Source of the DNA: Nematostella vectensis
Taxonomy: Eukaryota > Cnidaria > Anthozoa > Actiniaria > Edwardsiidae
Assembly (NCBI RefSeq): GCF_932526225.1
Contig: NC_064042.1
Span: forward strand, 15,614,251 to 15,678,250
Direction: 5' to 3'
DNA: 64,000 nt
The position numbers and the translations under genes are program-made. Below, in pieces: positions 36,201 through 48,948 of this stretch (position 1 is the stretch's first letter; each line of letters starts with the position of its first letter). The notes below the pieces were generated by a model. The model did not search any database. It was not told the origin of the DNA and was given only the letters and a program-made list of their open reading frames with translations.

Positions 36201-39200
36201 ATTGAAAAGACTTCTTATAATTGTTCAGATACACAAAACATATAGCTCATAGACAATGATTCAAATAACAGGATAATTACACACATTCATTAGTTTATCA
36301 TCAACAACAACACAATGAACACAGCACATCATACAGTGTACAAATAAAGTCACGAGTCAGGGGTATACTACTGTACTTTATAGGGGTGTTATCTTAGAAG
36401 TCAATTTTGACACACATATGCTCTAAAGGCCACTATGCAGACACGTCTTTTTCTATTAGGATAATTTTTTTAATTAATACATTGTTTTATAGGACATAAT
36501 GAGGAATAAACCTGACAAAATTGAAAGTTTAGAACAAAAATAATATTTTGATAAATAGTAAATATTTTTAAATAAGAGAGTAGAAAAGAAATAAGACAAT
36601 ATCATCAATCATTTTATATTCATAAGTTTTTACTGTAAACTGTTATAAGAAAACTGTAGCAATTTTAGGAAGCATGAGGAAGCACAATTAAAGGGTATAC
36701 TCACATTGCACGTTGATGGTGACATCTTGGGTTATGGCCCCCCTCCTCACATCGTTGATGGCCTGGCACTGGTACACCCCTGCTTGGTGTCGCTGGATCT
36801 TTAGTAGACTCAGTGTTGCACTCCCTGTCCCATGAGCCACTGCGGACCCTGACGTCTTATTGACCCATGTGACATTGGGGGCTGGTCGACCCCTCGCTGA
36901 GCACGTGACAGTGACGTCATCATTTTCTGCTATGTCATATGTGCTTTTTGGAGATGAAGTGAATGCTGGTGCCTCTGTAAAGGCAAAACTGTTAGTGAGC
37001 AATGAGTTGGTGTAAAGGTAGCAGAATTATTGTTTACTCAAGTCAGTAGTAAGTATAGCACAAGCAATCAGAAGTGTTCATTGATATTGTAAACAAGAAT
37101 AGATTGGTTGCAAACTCAACAAGAATTCCTAGTGAGTACAGCCTTCTTTACATTAAAGTCCATTCACTTAGGTGGCTTCAATGTACTAAAGGGATTCATA
37201 TTTATTGTATCTCTGCTTTGTAGCTGCTTTTTTTAGTCATCTCAAACATAATCATGAATTCCAAGAGACAAATTCCCTAAATACTGCCATCAGTCGAAAA
37301 CCTTGAATTGCTTTTATTTGCGTACATACTTGGGCTATAGGATAATATTACTCTAAAGTGATGTCTAATGACTTGTTAGTGAAAGAAAATGCATTTTCAT
37401 TGAAGACTCTAAAAATAGGCAACAATTATTACTGGCATTGTCTACTTGTAGGAGTTTTTTTATTATTTGGCAAGAAAACCCTGAGTCCGCTATTTTTCTG
37501 CCATTTTGGAAAGTATGAACATGAAGTAGTGGGGCAACGCCTACTGGCTGGCCAAATAAAAAACGAGTAGGCAATTCCTGGCACAATAAAAATATTTCGC
37601 CACCCCGTTTCCCCTACTAAAAACGTTCACTTATTTGGGTTTCGCACCCCCAACTAAAAAAACACCAGATACATGCCTGCAAATTCAAACTTTGTTTGAC
37701 GTTAGTGAGAAAATAGGTATTTTCAGTAACATCAATGATATATTTTTACCACAACATCATAATTAAACACTAGAACCACAGGCCTCCCACCCACGTCAGT
37801 GAAGAATTTCTAAGGACATACATATTCACGCAAATAAACATCTATGAGTTATATCTTCATGCTTTTATTCAGAAAATAAACTTAGTTGGGATGTAAATGT
37901 ATCCGTCTGCGGTGTGTTTTTTTCCCAAAAAGCTCAATTTTACAAGTTTTGAGCGATATAAGTTTGTCTCGGATATTGATTCGATAAAGTATGTTAATGA
38001 GACAGATTTTAATCAGTACTAAAACACTGACACCTGGAACTAACCCTGAATTGATTTTTAAGCAATCCTTTTAAAAACCTGCAAGAAATGATTTTTTGAA
38101 CATCAATTTTAGCTTTCCGTCCATGATCGAGACATAAAAGCTGGTCAAATGGAACCTCTGTGAAAATTTTGCCATTTTCAAATATAAATGATATGCTAAT
38201 TATTGAATAAAGCATCATTAGCTCCATCCAAACAGAAATCTTATTTAAACATCTTTTCATACAACCAATCTGAAAAGTTATTAGGGGGGGCATTCTGACA
38301 TGAATCGAAATTTATAAATTCAGTGATGTTATAAAACCAAAATCCTAAAGTTGAGGACACACTTTAGGGGATAATGATTTTCAACGCCAGCCAAATGAAA
38401 GTCATGAAAGTGCAAGCAGAATGTGCATCAAATTCATTGATATATTTTGTAGGGGGTCAGAAAAATTTTGAAATTCCAGACTTTTAAGTTAAGTTAAAGC
38501 ACTTGAACCCCAAGCTCACTGTGTGTATGAATAGTGGTTCACGTTACGTTGTGTGTTTTACATATGGGATTGAAACAAGGTGTTCACTTTTCTACAAAAT
38601 AAAATCATAAAACTCTTAAAAATATTATGACCTGACAGTGGAGTCTCAAATACCCGGGGGGGGGATTCTCCCTTATACGGGGACGTGCCGCTGGACAGGA
38701 TATGGTTTTTTACCTCTCTGTCCTGAACAGAGTACATAATTTTAAGCAAGGCTGTCATAAACAGGGTACCGATTTTAGTTGCCTTGCTAAAACTGGTAAC
38801 CGCTGATCCCGCCACCGATCTGATTACCTTGCTTGCTCTCATGTGCTAACAGGATCCTAAAATTGAGGGTGTTGTCCTAAAATTAAGGGTTTTGTCCTAA
38901 ACAGGGTATGGTTGTTCAGAATTTTTGGTTTGGATCGTGTTTTCGTAACAAAATGCAGGGGCCTAAAAGGGTGTGAGAATGAAGTGTGATTATATAGTAT
39001 GGTGATGTAGGAGGGTGATGGTGAAGAATGGCTAGTAAGATAATGTAGAGTGGGGATGGTGGTAATGTAATTACAGTGGAAAGGTAGATGGGCTAAACCA
39101 GTGGGTGGTTGTAAAAAGATAGGGTATGGAAGTGTGGTGGGTAGGTAAAAAAAAAGGAAAATTTTGGAGTGATATGAAGGTGTAAAAGGAAGAAGAATAG

Positions 39201-42200
39201 AAATAATGTGGTGTGATATGAAGGTGGCTGGTGGCTGTAGTAGTGGGGGAAAAAGTGGTATGGTGTGGAGGTTTAACTGGTGATGAGAAAGATGTGGTGT
39301 AGATGAGGGTGATAATTTAGCATGATGGGAGGGTGAACAAAAGAGATGTTAAGTAAAACAGGGTGGTGATGGAACCTAACGTGTATTACAATGGTAGTGG
39401 TGTGGAGGTAGATATGAAAATCGGGGAGGTTATGGTGTAAATGTGGGTGATAATATATGGTTATGAGAGAGTGAGTGTGATGTTTCTATATGAAGGAAGG
39501 TAGTGATAGAAGATGTAGATGGTGAAAGGTTGAGATAAGGAGGTGGAGAGGTGGTTGTGTAGGAATTGGTGAAAGTTGATTTATGTTTGTGGAGTTGCAG
39601 TGTGAAAGGAGAGAGAGTTAAAGGGGTTATTGGATTATATGTGGGTGGTTGAGATTATGGATTAAGAGATAATGAGTGAAGGTTAATACAAGAAATGGGG
39701 CTGACAATTAAACAGCATGAGAGTCGTGGATGGGAGTCGTGGGATTATTGTGTTAAGTGGAGAAGGTAGTTAGTAAATGGTTTTGTGTAGGGATTAAACA
39801 GTTGTGATTGGTTAATGGTGGCAAGTGTTATGTATGGGATGTGAGGAGGTTAGCAGGATAAGTGAAATCTGATGAGGGTAGATAATTAGTGTAAATAGTA
39901 TGAAGGGTACAAATAATGTAACAAGACTATGTAGTGTCTGGAAGAATGTGTTTTGTATGTAGGGTAAAAAAGGAATATGTAGGATAAGAAAAAGAAAAGT
40001 CTTTAGATTGCAGAAAGAAAATAGTGAGCAAGAGGAGGTAGAGTAAGTGTGAAGGTATGTATCTAATGAAGTGTCTAAGTGTGGTATGATTGACAGGTGA
40101 AATTAAAAAAATAATAGAGATTGCATGAGTGTTGTGAAAATGCTGAAAAAAATTGAAATACTGTATAACATGAAAGGAAATATTGTGGAGAATGAAAAAT
40201 GATGTGTGTAAAATGGCGAAAAGAAGATGAAAGGTGCGGGAGGCGATGTAAGATGTAGATGAAACAGAAATGTAGATAAGACAGGGACAGGGTTTATCCT
40301 AGATAGAGCAAGAATCTGGTGGCAAGAGAATAGAGGAAAGGCATGAAGAAAACAACCGGCATGTATATGTAAACATAAACATAACAAAATAAAAACAATA
40401 AGACATGCAGTAAGTGTGTAGGCTATTTGAAAGAGCTCTGCAAAATATAGAACTACAGGCATATAATGCCAACAAAGACTTCTCATCAGGGGGCGAGGTC
40501 TTTGGTTGGTCACATACGAACCAGGTACATAAAGTGGGGAGCCAAGGGGGAAAGCTAGCGGCGATGATGGTGGAAGTAAAAAACGAAGGGGAAAACGAAG
40601 GTACGGTTCGTATATGAAGTGTGTTTCAAATGATAAGGCCCCTATCATCCGCCCCTACACTTTTGTTGAGTAATTCCTATAGTTAAGTGTAGTGCATGTA
40701 ATGGTCAATCTTTGATTGCGCTTGATGTTGGCCAAGAGCGTAACGGCATCCGCATGCCATGGATAACCCCTTAGTTATTTTTAGTCATCTCATTACGTCA
40801 CCAATCAATGTAACGCTAGCGATCACGTGACCTTAGCTTTATAAACGCAGCAAACTTGTAAAGCCCCTAAGGCTCACAGAAATTCGACGGGTTCACACGG
40901 GTTTAAGTTAGCGCCGCCCTAGGCCAAACTCGCTGTAAAGCTTACCAAGTTCTTACACGCAATAAAACCCTAGCCTTGTGGAATTTGTGAGTACTTCATC
41001 AAAAGTTTCCCGGATCTCTCCGCCACGCGGAGCTGACGCCGCTACAGTCGAATTTCTGTTGGAAAGCTGAATCCCTGCCGATTCAACCAAGTCCTCAGTC
41101 AAGTCAAGTCCAAGTCAAGCTTCCCTGAAGCTCTAAGCCCATCAAAGGAGAAAAGGCCAGTCAAGTCCGCCGACCCCTAGACCCGAACCGCCCATCCGAA
41201 AACCGTAAGTCCGTTCCACTTTTTCTACTAATTTCGAAAATTTGGTTCAACTACAACCGGATACGCAGAGATTTCACAACAAAGGAATGCTCTCTGCATT
41301 ACACAAAAGTCAAAAGTTTCAAACCACATGAAGACAGAAAATATTGAAGTCATTCTCAATTAGAATTCACAAACTGATTAATCATCTACTGGTTTCTTCA
41401 GTATATTGCCATTATTCTACGTCGTCTGTTCGTTAATACAAAAAAAAATAAAAAAAACTTTGTGTGACTTATCATTTTGCCGCTCGCCGCGACCATCTAC
41501 AATAAGAATTTAAGAATGGCCGAACGCCCCAATGCGCCCGCCCCAATCAGCGAAAATATCCCCGAGAACATTGAGAGTTTTCCAGAAAATATAATTCCCC
41601 ATCAGTCGGTAGAGCCCGAAACTACAACGTTAAGATCACGTACCATGACCGAAAAGGGTTTAGAGTACGCAAAGGAACTTAAAGCAAAAACCGCAAAAGC
41701 CGCGAGCGACCATTTCCGGCAAGTCATATCCGATTTCCTGGCACATTTAAGCTCATCAAATAATAAAGAACAAATATTGAAAGAACTTAGTCATTGCAAT
41801 GCCCCAGCAGAAAGCGCAACAACGAAATTAAACGATTTCTACTATCTCATAAAAGAAACGCCAGATTCACAAGAAGTGGCCGATTCACAGTTAGATATCC
41901 ATCAGTCGATTAATGAGGCTAAGAAAATAGCGCATGAGAAGATAACAACTCTCGAGTACCAAGCTGACAAAATGTCAGTAATTTCCTCTGCGTCACACTC
42001 TTCACGGAAATCATCAAAAAGCTCGAAATCCGCAAGAGATACTTTAATCGACGTGCGAGCAAAGCGTGCTGCCTTAGAAGAAAAGATCAAATTTAATAAT
42101 TCAATCTTGGAACAGGAACAAAAACTAGCAAATCTTAAACTGCAACAAGAATTAAATGCAACAAAAGCCGAAGAGGCCGTTTATAAAGAAGCGGTCTCGC

Positions 42201-45200
42201 TAGAAGAGTTTGAACTGCCCATCGAGAAAGAGAATTTAATAAGCCGTTTCCTGTCCGAGGCACAAACAACCAAACCTGTTATCACAGATCCGATCCAAAG
42301 TTGCTTATCTCCCTTTAACTTTCCTAACACCGAAAGTTCACTCGTATACACTAAACCGCAGCGACCCCTTACTGCCAACACGTTCGTGACCTTTCAGACC
42401 ACTCAAGTACCTGAGAATCGTCCCTTCATCAGCCAATCCCAAACAAACCCGCCATCAACACTTACCGCTTGGCACAACGCACAAGAGTTTACGCCGAAAA
42501 GCTCCACTGTCTATCAGGAAATTCAAAATGCCCAGCCAATGTCACACAACCAAAATGTGCAGTCATCTGACCCGTCACACCATTACAATGGGATACCGAA
42601 TCAAAGCGTCACACAGTCCTACCAACAGCCCTTGCAGACAGATAGTGTCAAACAAATAGCCGAAGCCCTTGCTAAAGTCACACAACTCCAGCGCCTGCCG
42701 CAAGCTAAGCCAGACATCTTCACCGGGGAAGGGCCCCACACGAAATTCTTTATCTGGGAAACAGCGTTTGATGCATTAATAGACACTGCCCCGGTGAGCG
42801 CGCAGCAAAAGCTTTATTTATTGTATCAACATCTCGGCGGAAAGGCTAAACTAGTAGTAGAGCAATTACAGTACATGGTTGGCGCAGATCCCGACACTGC
42901 CTACCGTGAAGCTAGAAATAAGCTGAGAAACCGCTTCGGACGCCCAGATATAATAGCGACAGAATTTGAAACAAAACTAACAAATTGGCCAAAGATAGCG
43001 CCTAACGATGGAAAGGGGCTACGCGAATTTAGTGACTTTCTGTATCAAGTGCAAGTTGCAAGCGCGCACATGTCAGCCCTTAAGATTTATGAGTTCCCCT
43101 CAAAAATACAGTCCCTAGTAGAAAAACTCCCGGGATGGTTCGCGACAAAATGGTCAATCAAAGTGCAAGCACTACAACAGGAAAGGGGGTACAGCGCGTT
43201 TCCTAGCTTTAGTGATCTCGTCACAGAAGTATGTTTTCACGCCGAGCGAATGAACATTCCTCAACTCACACCGACCAAGCACTCTAGCACTCCAACTCCC
43301 ATACAAACGCACCGCAAGCCACAAGAGCGCATTCATAATGTACTCCTAACTAAAACCGAGACCCAAAAGAAGAAAGCATTGGTTAAACACACAGAAAAAA
43401 AGGTCTGCCCGTACCATAACAACGCAGCGTCGCACAACCTAACTGAATGTAAAAGGTTCAAAGAACTCCCATATGAAGAAAGGCTAGAGTTCCTAAAATC
43501 AAATGGGCTATGTTTTAAATGCACAGGAAAACACTTTCGTAAAGACTGTGAAGAAACTCCTCCCCGATGCGAGGCCTGCAATAAGAACCACCTAACTTTG
43601 CTTCACGAAGACAGAAGCACCCCCGCTAAACCTGCACCCCCTAGCCCCCCAGAAGCATCAGCAACATGCACACAAGTCTGCGGAGGGGAGGGGACCGGTA
43701 GGTCGTGCGCCCGAATAGTCCTTGTCAACCTCACACATGAGTCACAGCCACACAAAAAACAGCTCACATACGCCGTCCTCGATGATCAATCGACAGACGT
43801 ATTCATCACGGATAGTCTATCAAGATTGCTAGGAATAACAGCACCGGAGCTCGACCTAAAGGTCAATACTATAGTCGGCTTCAACACAATTCGTACAAAA
43901 AAGATAACTGGTCTACGAATTCAAGATATCAAAAACGAACACGCGCACGTCACCGTATGCATACACACGCGAGTACATCCCCGCCGCACAAAGCGATATC
44001 GCTAGTCCCGAAGTAGCGAAGCAGTGGACCCACCTCGCACCCATGGCAGACCAGATCGCATACAGACCGGACATAGAAATCGGACTACTCATCGGTCGAA
44101 ACGTCCCGGCGGCCTTCCAACCAACTGAAGTGATAGCAGGAAGCCCTGAAGAGCCCTGGGCCGAGAAGTACAAGTTTGGTTGGACGGTAATCGGTCGAGT
44201 GTGCAAAGACGGAGATGGTGACGTGACAGCTCGTGTGAATTGTGTGACGGTAGAGAGAGAAGTCCTACTCGAGCACAACGCTTCAAGCGATACTACCGTA
44301 CAGCCGCCCTTCGTCCGCACGACACCATCCAAAGACATGACAAGCCCGCAGCAAATACGCCAAATGATGGAGCTTGACTACACAGAACTCCACCACGACC
44401 GAAGTAAACAAAGACAAGGAAAAACAGAATCAAGAGAGGACATACAGTTTAACAATATAATGGAGATAGGTCTACACAAGAACGAGAATGGAAACTGGGA
44501 GGCACCCCTACCATTCAGAGCAAACGAGGTACACCTACCAGACAACAAGAAGCACTGTCTACACAGGCTCCTCTCACTCAAACGGAAACTTCTTGGTAAT
44601 GACAAGCTTAGAAACGATTACATCGCCTTCATGAAAAAGGTTATTGACCGTGGTCACGCAAGTCGAGTCCCCGTCGACCAGTTGCGTACCTCCCCTGGCA
44701 AAGTGTGGTTTCTCCCCCACTTCAATGTACAGCACCCTCGCAAGAAAGACCTCCGCGTGGTGTTCGACTGCAGTTCAGTATACGAGAACGAGTCCCTAAA
44801 CAAGAACTTATTACAAGGACCCGACCAGCTGAACTCACTCATCGGCGTCCTCATGCGCTTCCGAAAAGAAGAAGTAGCCTTTACCTGTGACATCGAGCAA
44901 ATGTTCCACAGTTTCTATGTTAATCCGGAGCACAGAGATTTCCTGCGCTTCCTGTGGTTCGAAGACAGCGACTTAACCAAGCCAATAGTAGAGTTCCGCA
45001 TGGACGTGCACCTGTTCGGCGCAGCATCGTCGCCCGCGGTCGCAAACTACTGTCTTCACCAGACTGCAGAAACAGGCAGAGAAAAGCACGGAGATGACGC
45101 AGCAGAGTTCGTACGCCGAAACTTCTACGTGGACGATGGTCTCAAGTCCCTTCCCACAACAGAACAGGTTGTGCGCACTATCAAAGCCACACAAGAAATG

Positions 45201-48200
45201 TGCGCGGACGCGAACCTGCGACTCCATAAATTTGCCAGCAACAGTAAGGAAGTTTTAGAAGCACTACACCCTGAGGATCGAGCCAAAGACCTCAAAGACC
45301 TAGACCTCAATCACGACAGCCTACCAGTCCAAAGATCGCTCGTTACTTACTGGTGTATAGAGTCGGATACACTAGGATTTCGTATCGAGCTAAGAGACAA
45401 GCCTCTTACAAGACGCGGTATACTCTCCACCGTCAGTTCAGTGTACGACCCCTTAGGAGCCGTGTCCCCCGTCATCCTTACCGGGAAGCAGATTCTACAG
45501 GAGCTCTGCAGTACCCATACAGACTGGGACGAGCCCCTCCCCGAAGACATCCGACCACGCTGGGAAAAATGGCGCACAGAGTTACCGCTTCTCGAGAACC
45601 TCAAGTTCCCCCGATGTCTCAAGCCTCCTAACTTTGGCACTCTGACTTCTACTCAAGTCTGCAACTTCTCAGATGCTTGCCACAACGGAATCGGACAAGT
45701 CTCATACCTACGCATGGTTAACGAGAAAGGAGAAGTCCACGTAAGCTTTCTAATGGCAAAGTCTCGAGTGGCACCCCTCAAACAAATCACAATACCCCGG
45801 CTGGAACTCACGGCAGCAGTAATATCCGTGAACGTTTCAAGCATGGTCGAGCTTGAGCTAGACCTACAACCCACACCACAGCGCCTCTATTACACCGACT
45901 CGGAAATAGTCCTAGGCTACCTTAACAACGACGCTCGCCGTTTCCATGTGTATGTCGGCAATCGTGTGCAGCACAGAGATCAAAGCGAGCCAGAACAATG
46001 GTACCACGTGCCAGGAAAAGAAAACCCAGCAGATGAAGCATCTAGAGGAATGACAGCCGCACAACTTATCGAAAATAAGCGTTGGTTCAGCGGACCACAG
46101 TTCCTTTACGAGAACCCCACACCAAGCAACCAGAAGCCGTCATCTCAGCTAGATCCAGACGATGCTGAGTTACGCAAAGAAGTCTCTGTCCTCTCAACTA
46201 GTACCACTATGCATACACAGTACTTAGATACGAAGCACTTCTCACACTCGTCTTCTCTACTGCGCCTCAAGCACGCAATCGTTCGCATCCAACGGATGAT
46301 AGAGAGACTACGCCCAAACAAGACACGCAACTGGCGACCGACAAATGGCGCGTCTACAGTAAAGGAGCTATGGGAAGCAGAGAAGTGTCTATTCAAGACC
46401 GCACAAGCCACCACTTTTGAGAACGAAATAGATACACTGCAAAGAATGAAAGGAAACAATAGCAAGTTCGAAGATCGCAAAAGCGCGCGCGATCGCAACA
46501 ACATCATCAAAGCCACCAGCAATATCTACAAGCTAGACCCGTTCATAGACGACGAAGGTCTACTACGAGTTGGTGGTCGTCTGAGAAATGCTGAAGAAGA
46601 ATACCAACTAAAGCACCCTCTTATCCTACCAAAAGATCATCACGTGACTACTGCTATGGACGGACAACACAAGTGCTTCGAGCGTCCCATCCACAAGCTT
46701 ATCATGCTATTAGCAAGGGAAGATTAGTCAGCTTAGTCCAAGACACAATGAACACTTTCCAAATTTCAAGATATAAAGGACATTCTCAGTAATTCTTATA
46801 TAGCTAAAATATACCAGCTTCATTTATAACAAGCAAACAACCATTAATCAAATTTAGGCTATCAATTAGTAATTTTCAATCAACAAATCATAAATTCCTT
46901 ATCATTATTAATTAAACAAAAATAAGCAATCAGCTAGCATCGCAATTCAATGCTTAGAATATAAACATCTTTTATGTAATTTATACTCTATTTTCTTAAT
47001 AAATGTAGGCACATTTAGGGAAGCAGTGTAACGGCATCCGCATGCCATGGATAACCCCTTAGTTATTTTTAGTCATCTCATTACGTCACCAATCAATGTA
47101 ACGCTAGCGATCACGTGACCTTAGCTTTATAAACGCAGCAAACTTGTAAAGCCCCTAAGGCTCACAGAAATTCGACGGGTTCACACGGGTTTAAGTTAGC
47201 GCCGCCCTAGGCCAAACTCGCTGTAAAGCTTACCAAGTTCTTACACGCAATAAAACCCTAGCCTTGTGGAATTTGTGAGTACTTCATCAAAAGTTTCCCG
47301 GATCTCTCCGCCACGCGGAGCTGACGCCGCTACAATGATAATTTGAAAAGTAAAAAGTAACGCGCAGGGGGAATGAGGTAAAGAGAACAAATGAATAGAG
47401 GCTAAGATATGTGGGTGAAGGGTGTAGTGAGAGAAATTTTGCATGTGATGGTAATGGCTAGTGGCTGTATGTGGTAAACTAAACAGTAAATAAGTGTGTG
47501 GTTTAGTGTACATAGCAGAAAGAAGAGAGAATATAGGTGTTGTAGTGTAATGGGTAGTATATAGGATGTGTGAAAAGAAGGGTGTACATACCGATGTGAC
47601 TTGGAGAGTATATCTTGGAAGCTTGGATTTGGGGTGTTTACAGTTTGCTATTTTGGGGGGAATGGGGGGCTATGAGCGGCGTGCGCGCGTGGTTGTGAGA
47701 GTTTAGGCTTAAAATAGAATGCACTGTTTCCGGTTCTGGTTGTGGTGACATCCGGGTATTTATTAAAATGATTGTGGTTTGTTTTACAAAGTAGTTAAAA
47801 AATATGGCGGATGAATAAAAGAAATGGCCTAAACAGTTATTGTTGAGGCCTGTATACTGATGGATCCAGTCTATGTTTATATAGAAGGACTGTTTTTACT
47901 GAGGTGTAGATTATGTTGCTTAGGAGACATGTATAAGTCCTTGGTTATGTACAAGGGGAAACAGAACACGGTAAACTCTCGGAATATCTGCCAAAATGGC
48001 TTTAAACTTCACCCATAACATATTTACAGTAGGACTCCACTGCCAGGTCATAATATTTTTTAGAGTTTTACGATTTTATTTCATAGTAAAGTGAACAGCT
48101 TATTTCAGTCTCATAGGTTTACTGTAAACCATGACACACACAACATAACAGGATCCACTACTTATTCATACACACAGTAAGCTTGGGGTACCTGTGGTTA

Positions 48201-48877
48201 AAAGGTTAAAATGTTGATAACTTGAGATTAAACAAGATTACTAAGGACAATATAATTCTATACAAAGTAAACTTATTCAGATTACTACAAGAATAAGCAC
48301 TTGCACTTACCAAGTACAATCAACACTCCACTCCGTTCTATAACAGTAGTTTGGTCGGTATTCTCTATGATTGCGACTTTATATGGTCCCTCATTGTCAA
48401 GTTTAACGTTCTTGATCTCAAATGTAATGTTACTAGCAGGGCTTCCATAGAAGAAAAGTTTTCCCCTGAACGTGCTAGTTACATTTCCAGGGCAGTTGAC
48501 AGTTATGCCTGTTCTCCACTGACATAGTGTACTAGAACCACGTTCAAATGTAAATCCAACAAAATACGATGTCGAAGGGTTCAAAGACCACCAGCTGAAC
48601 CTTGCATCTTCGCCAACATATGTCTCTATTGATATTGAGCCCGATACATCAGATAAAACTGAGAAAATCAAAAGTAAACAATTTACTATTGCAGTTTAGA
48701 CACCACATCTTGCTTGTTGTAATTTTTTTTGGAATACTATCAAAAGTTACAACTTAGGGAATACTTATCACTTAGAAGATAACCACTAATTACTAACTAC
48801 ATTCCCCATTAATTCCCTATAGTTCAATGCCCTCGCATAAACAAACAAACAAACAAATAAATAAATGCATAAATGCA

Positions 48878-48948
<71 letters not shown>

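Larger units (their letters stand above)
40739..47334 (+). mobile_element. BEL/Pao LTR retrotransposon, defective
   Basis: Two apparently identical 307-bp LTRs flank gag-protease and pol ORFs. Reverse transcriptase with YVDD and RNase H follow the BEL/Pao order. Identical LTRs indicate a recent insertion. Lesions: a frame change in the protease region near 43,970, and loss of the integrase core after its N-terminal part. The flanks AAGAG and ATGAT do not match, so no target duplication is visible. The element sits in the large gene B intron, antisense to the gene. Confidence 0.92.
38506..48190. repeat. Inverted repeat pair (about 150 bp) enclosing the BEL element
   Basis: 38,506-38,646 and 48,032-48,190 are inverted copies, with gaps and substitutions; both contain, in one orientation, ACTGTGTGTATGAATA ... 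AATATTATGACCTG(A/G)CAGTGGAGTC. Between them, apart from the BEL element, is purine-rich sequence (38,960-40,620 and 47,345-47,800) without ORFs. This could be an old non-autonomous DNA element later hit by the retrotransposon, or two independent copies of a short repeat. All of it lies in a gene B intron. Confidence 0.5.

Noticed and set aside
40103-40648. 181-codon minus-strand ORF
   Set aside because: Low-complexity Phe/Leu/Pro-rich translation of a purine-rich repeat strand; no domain or splice evidence.
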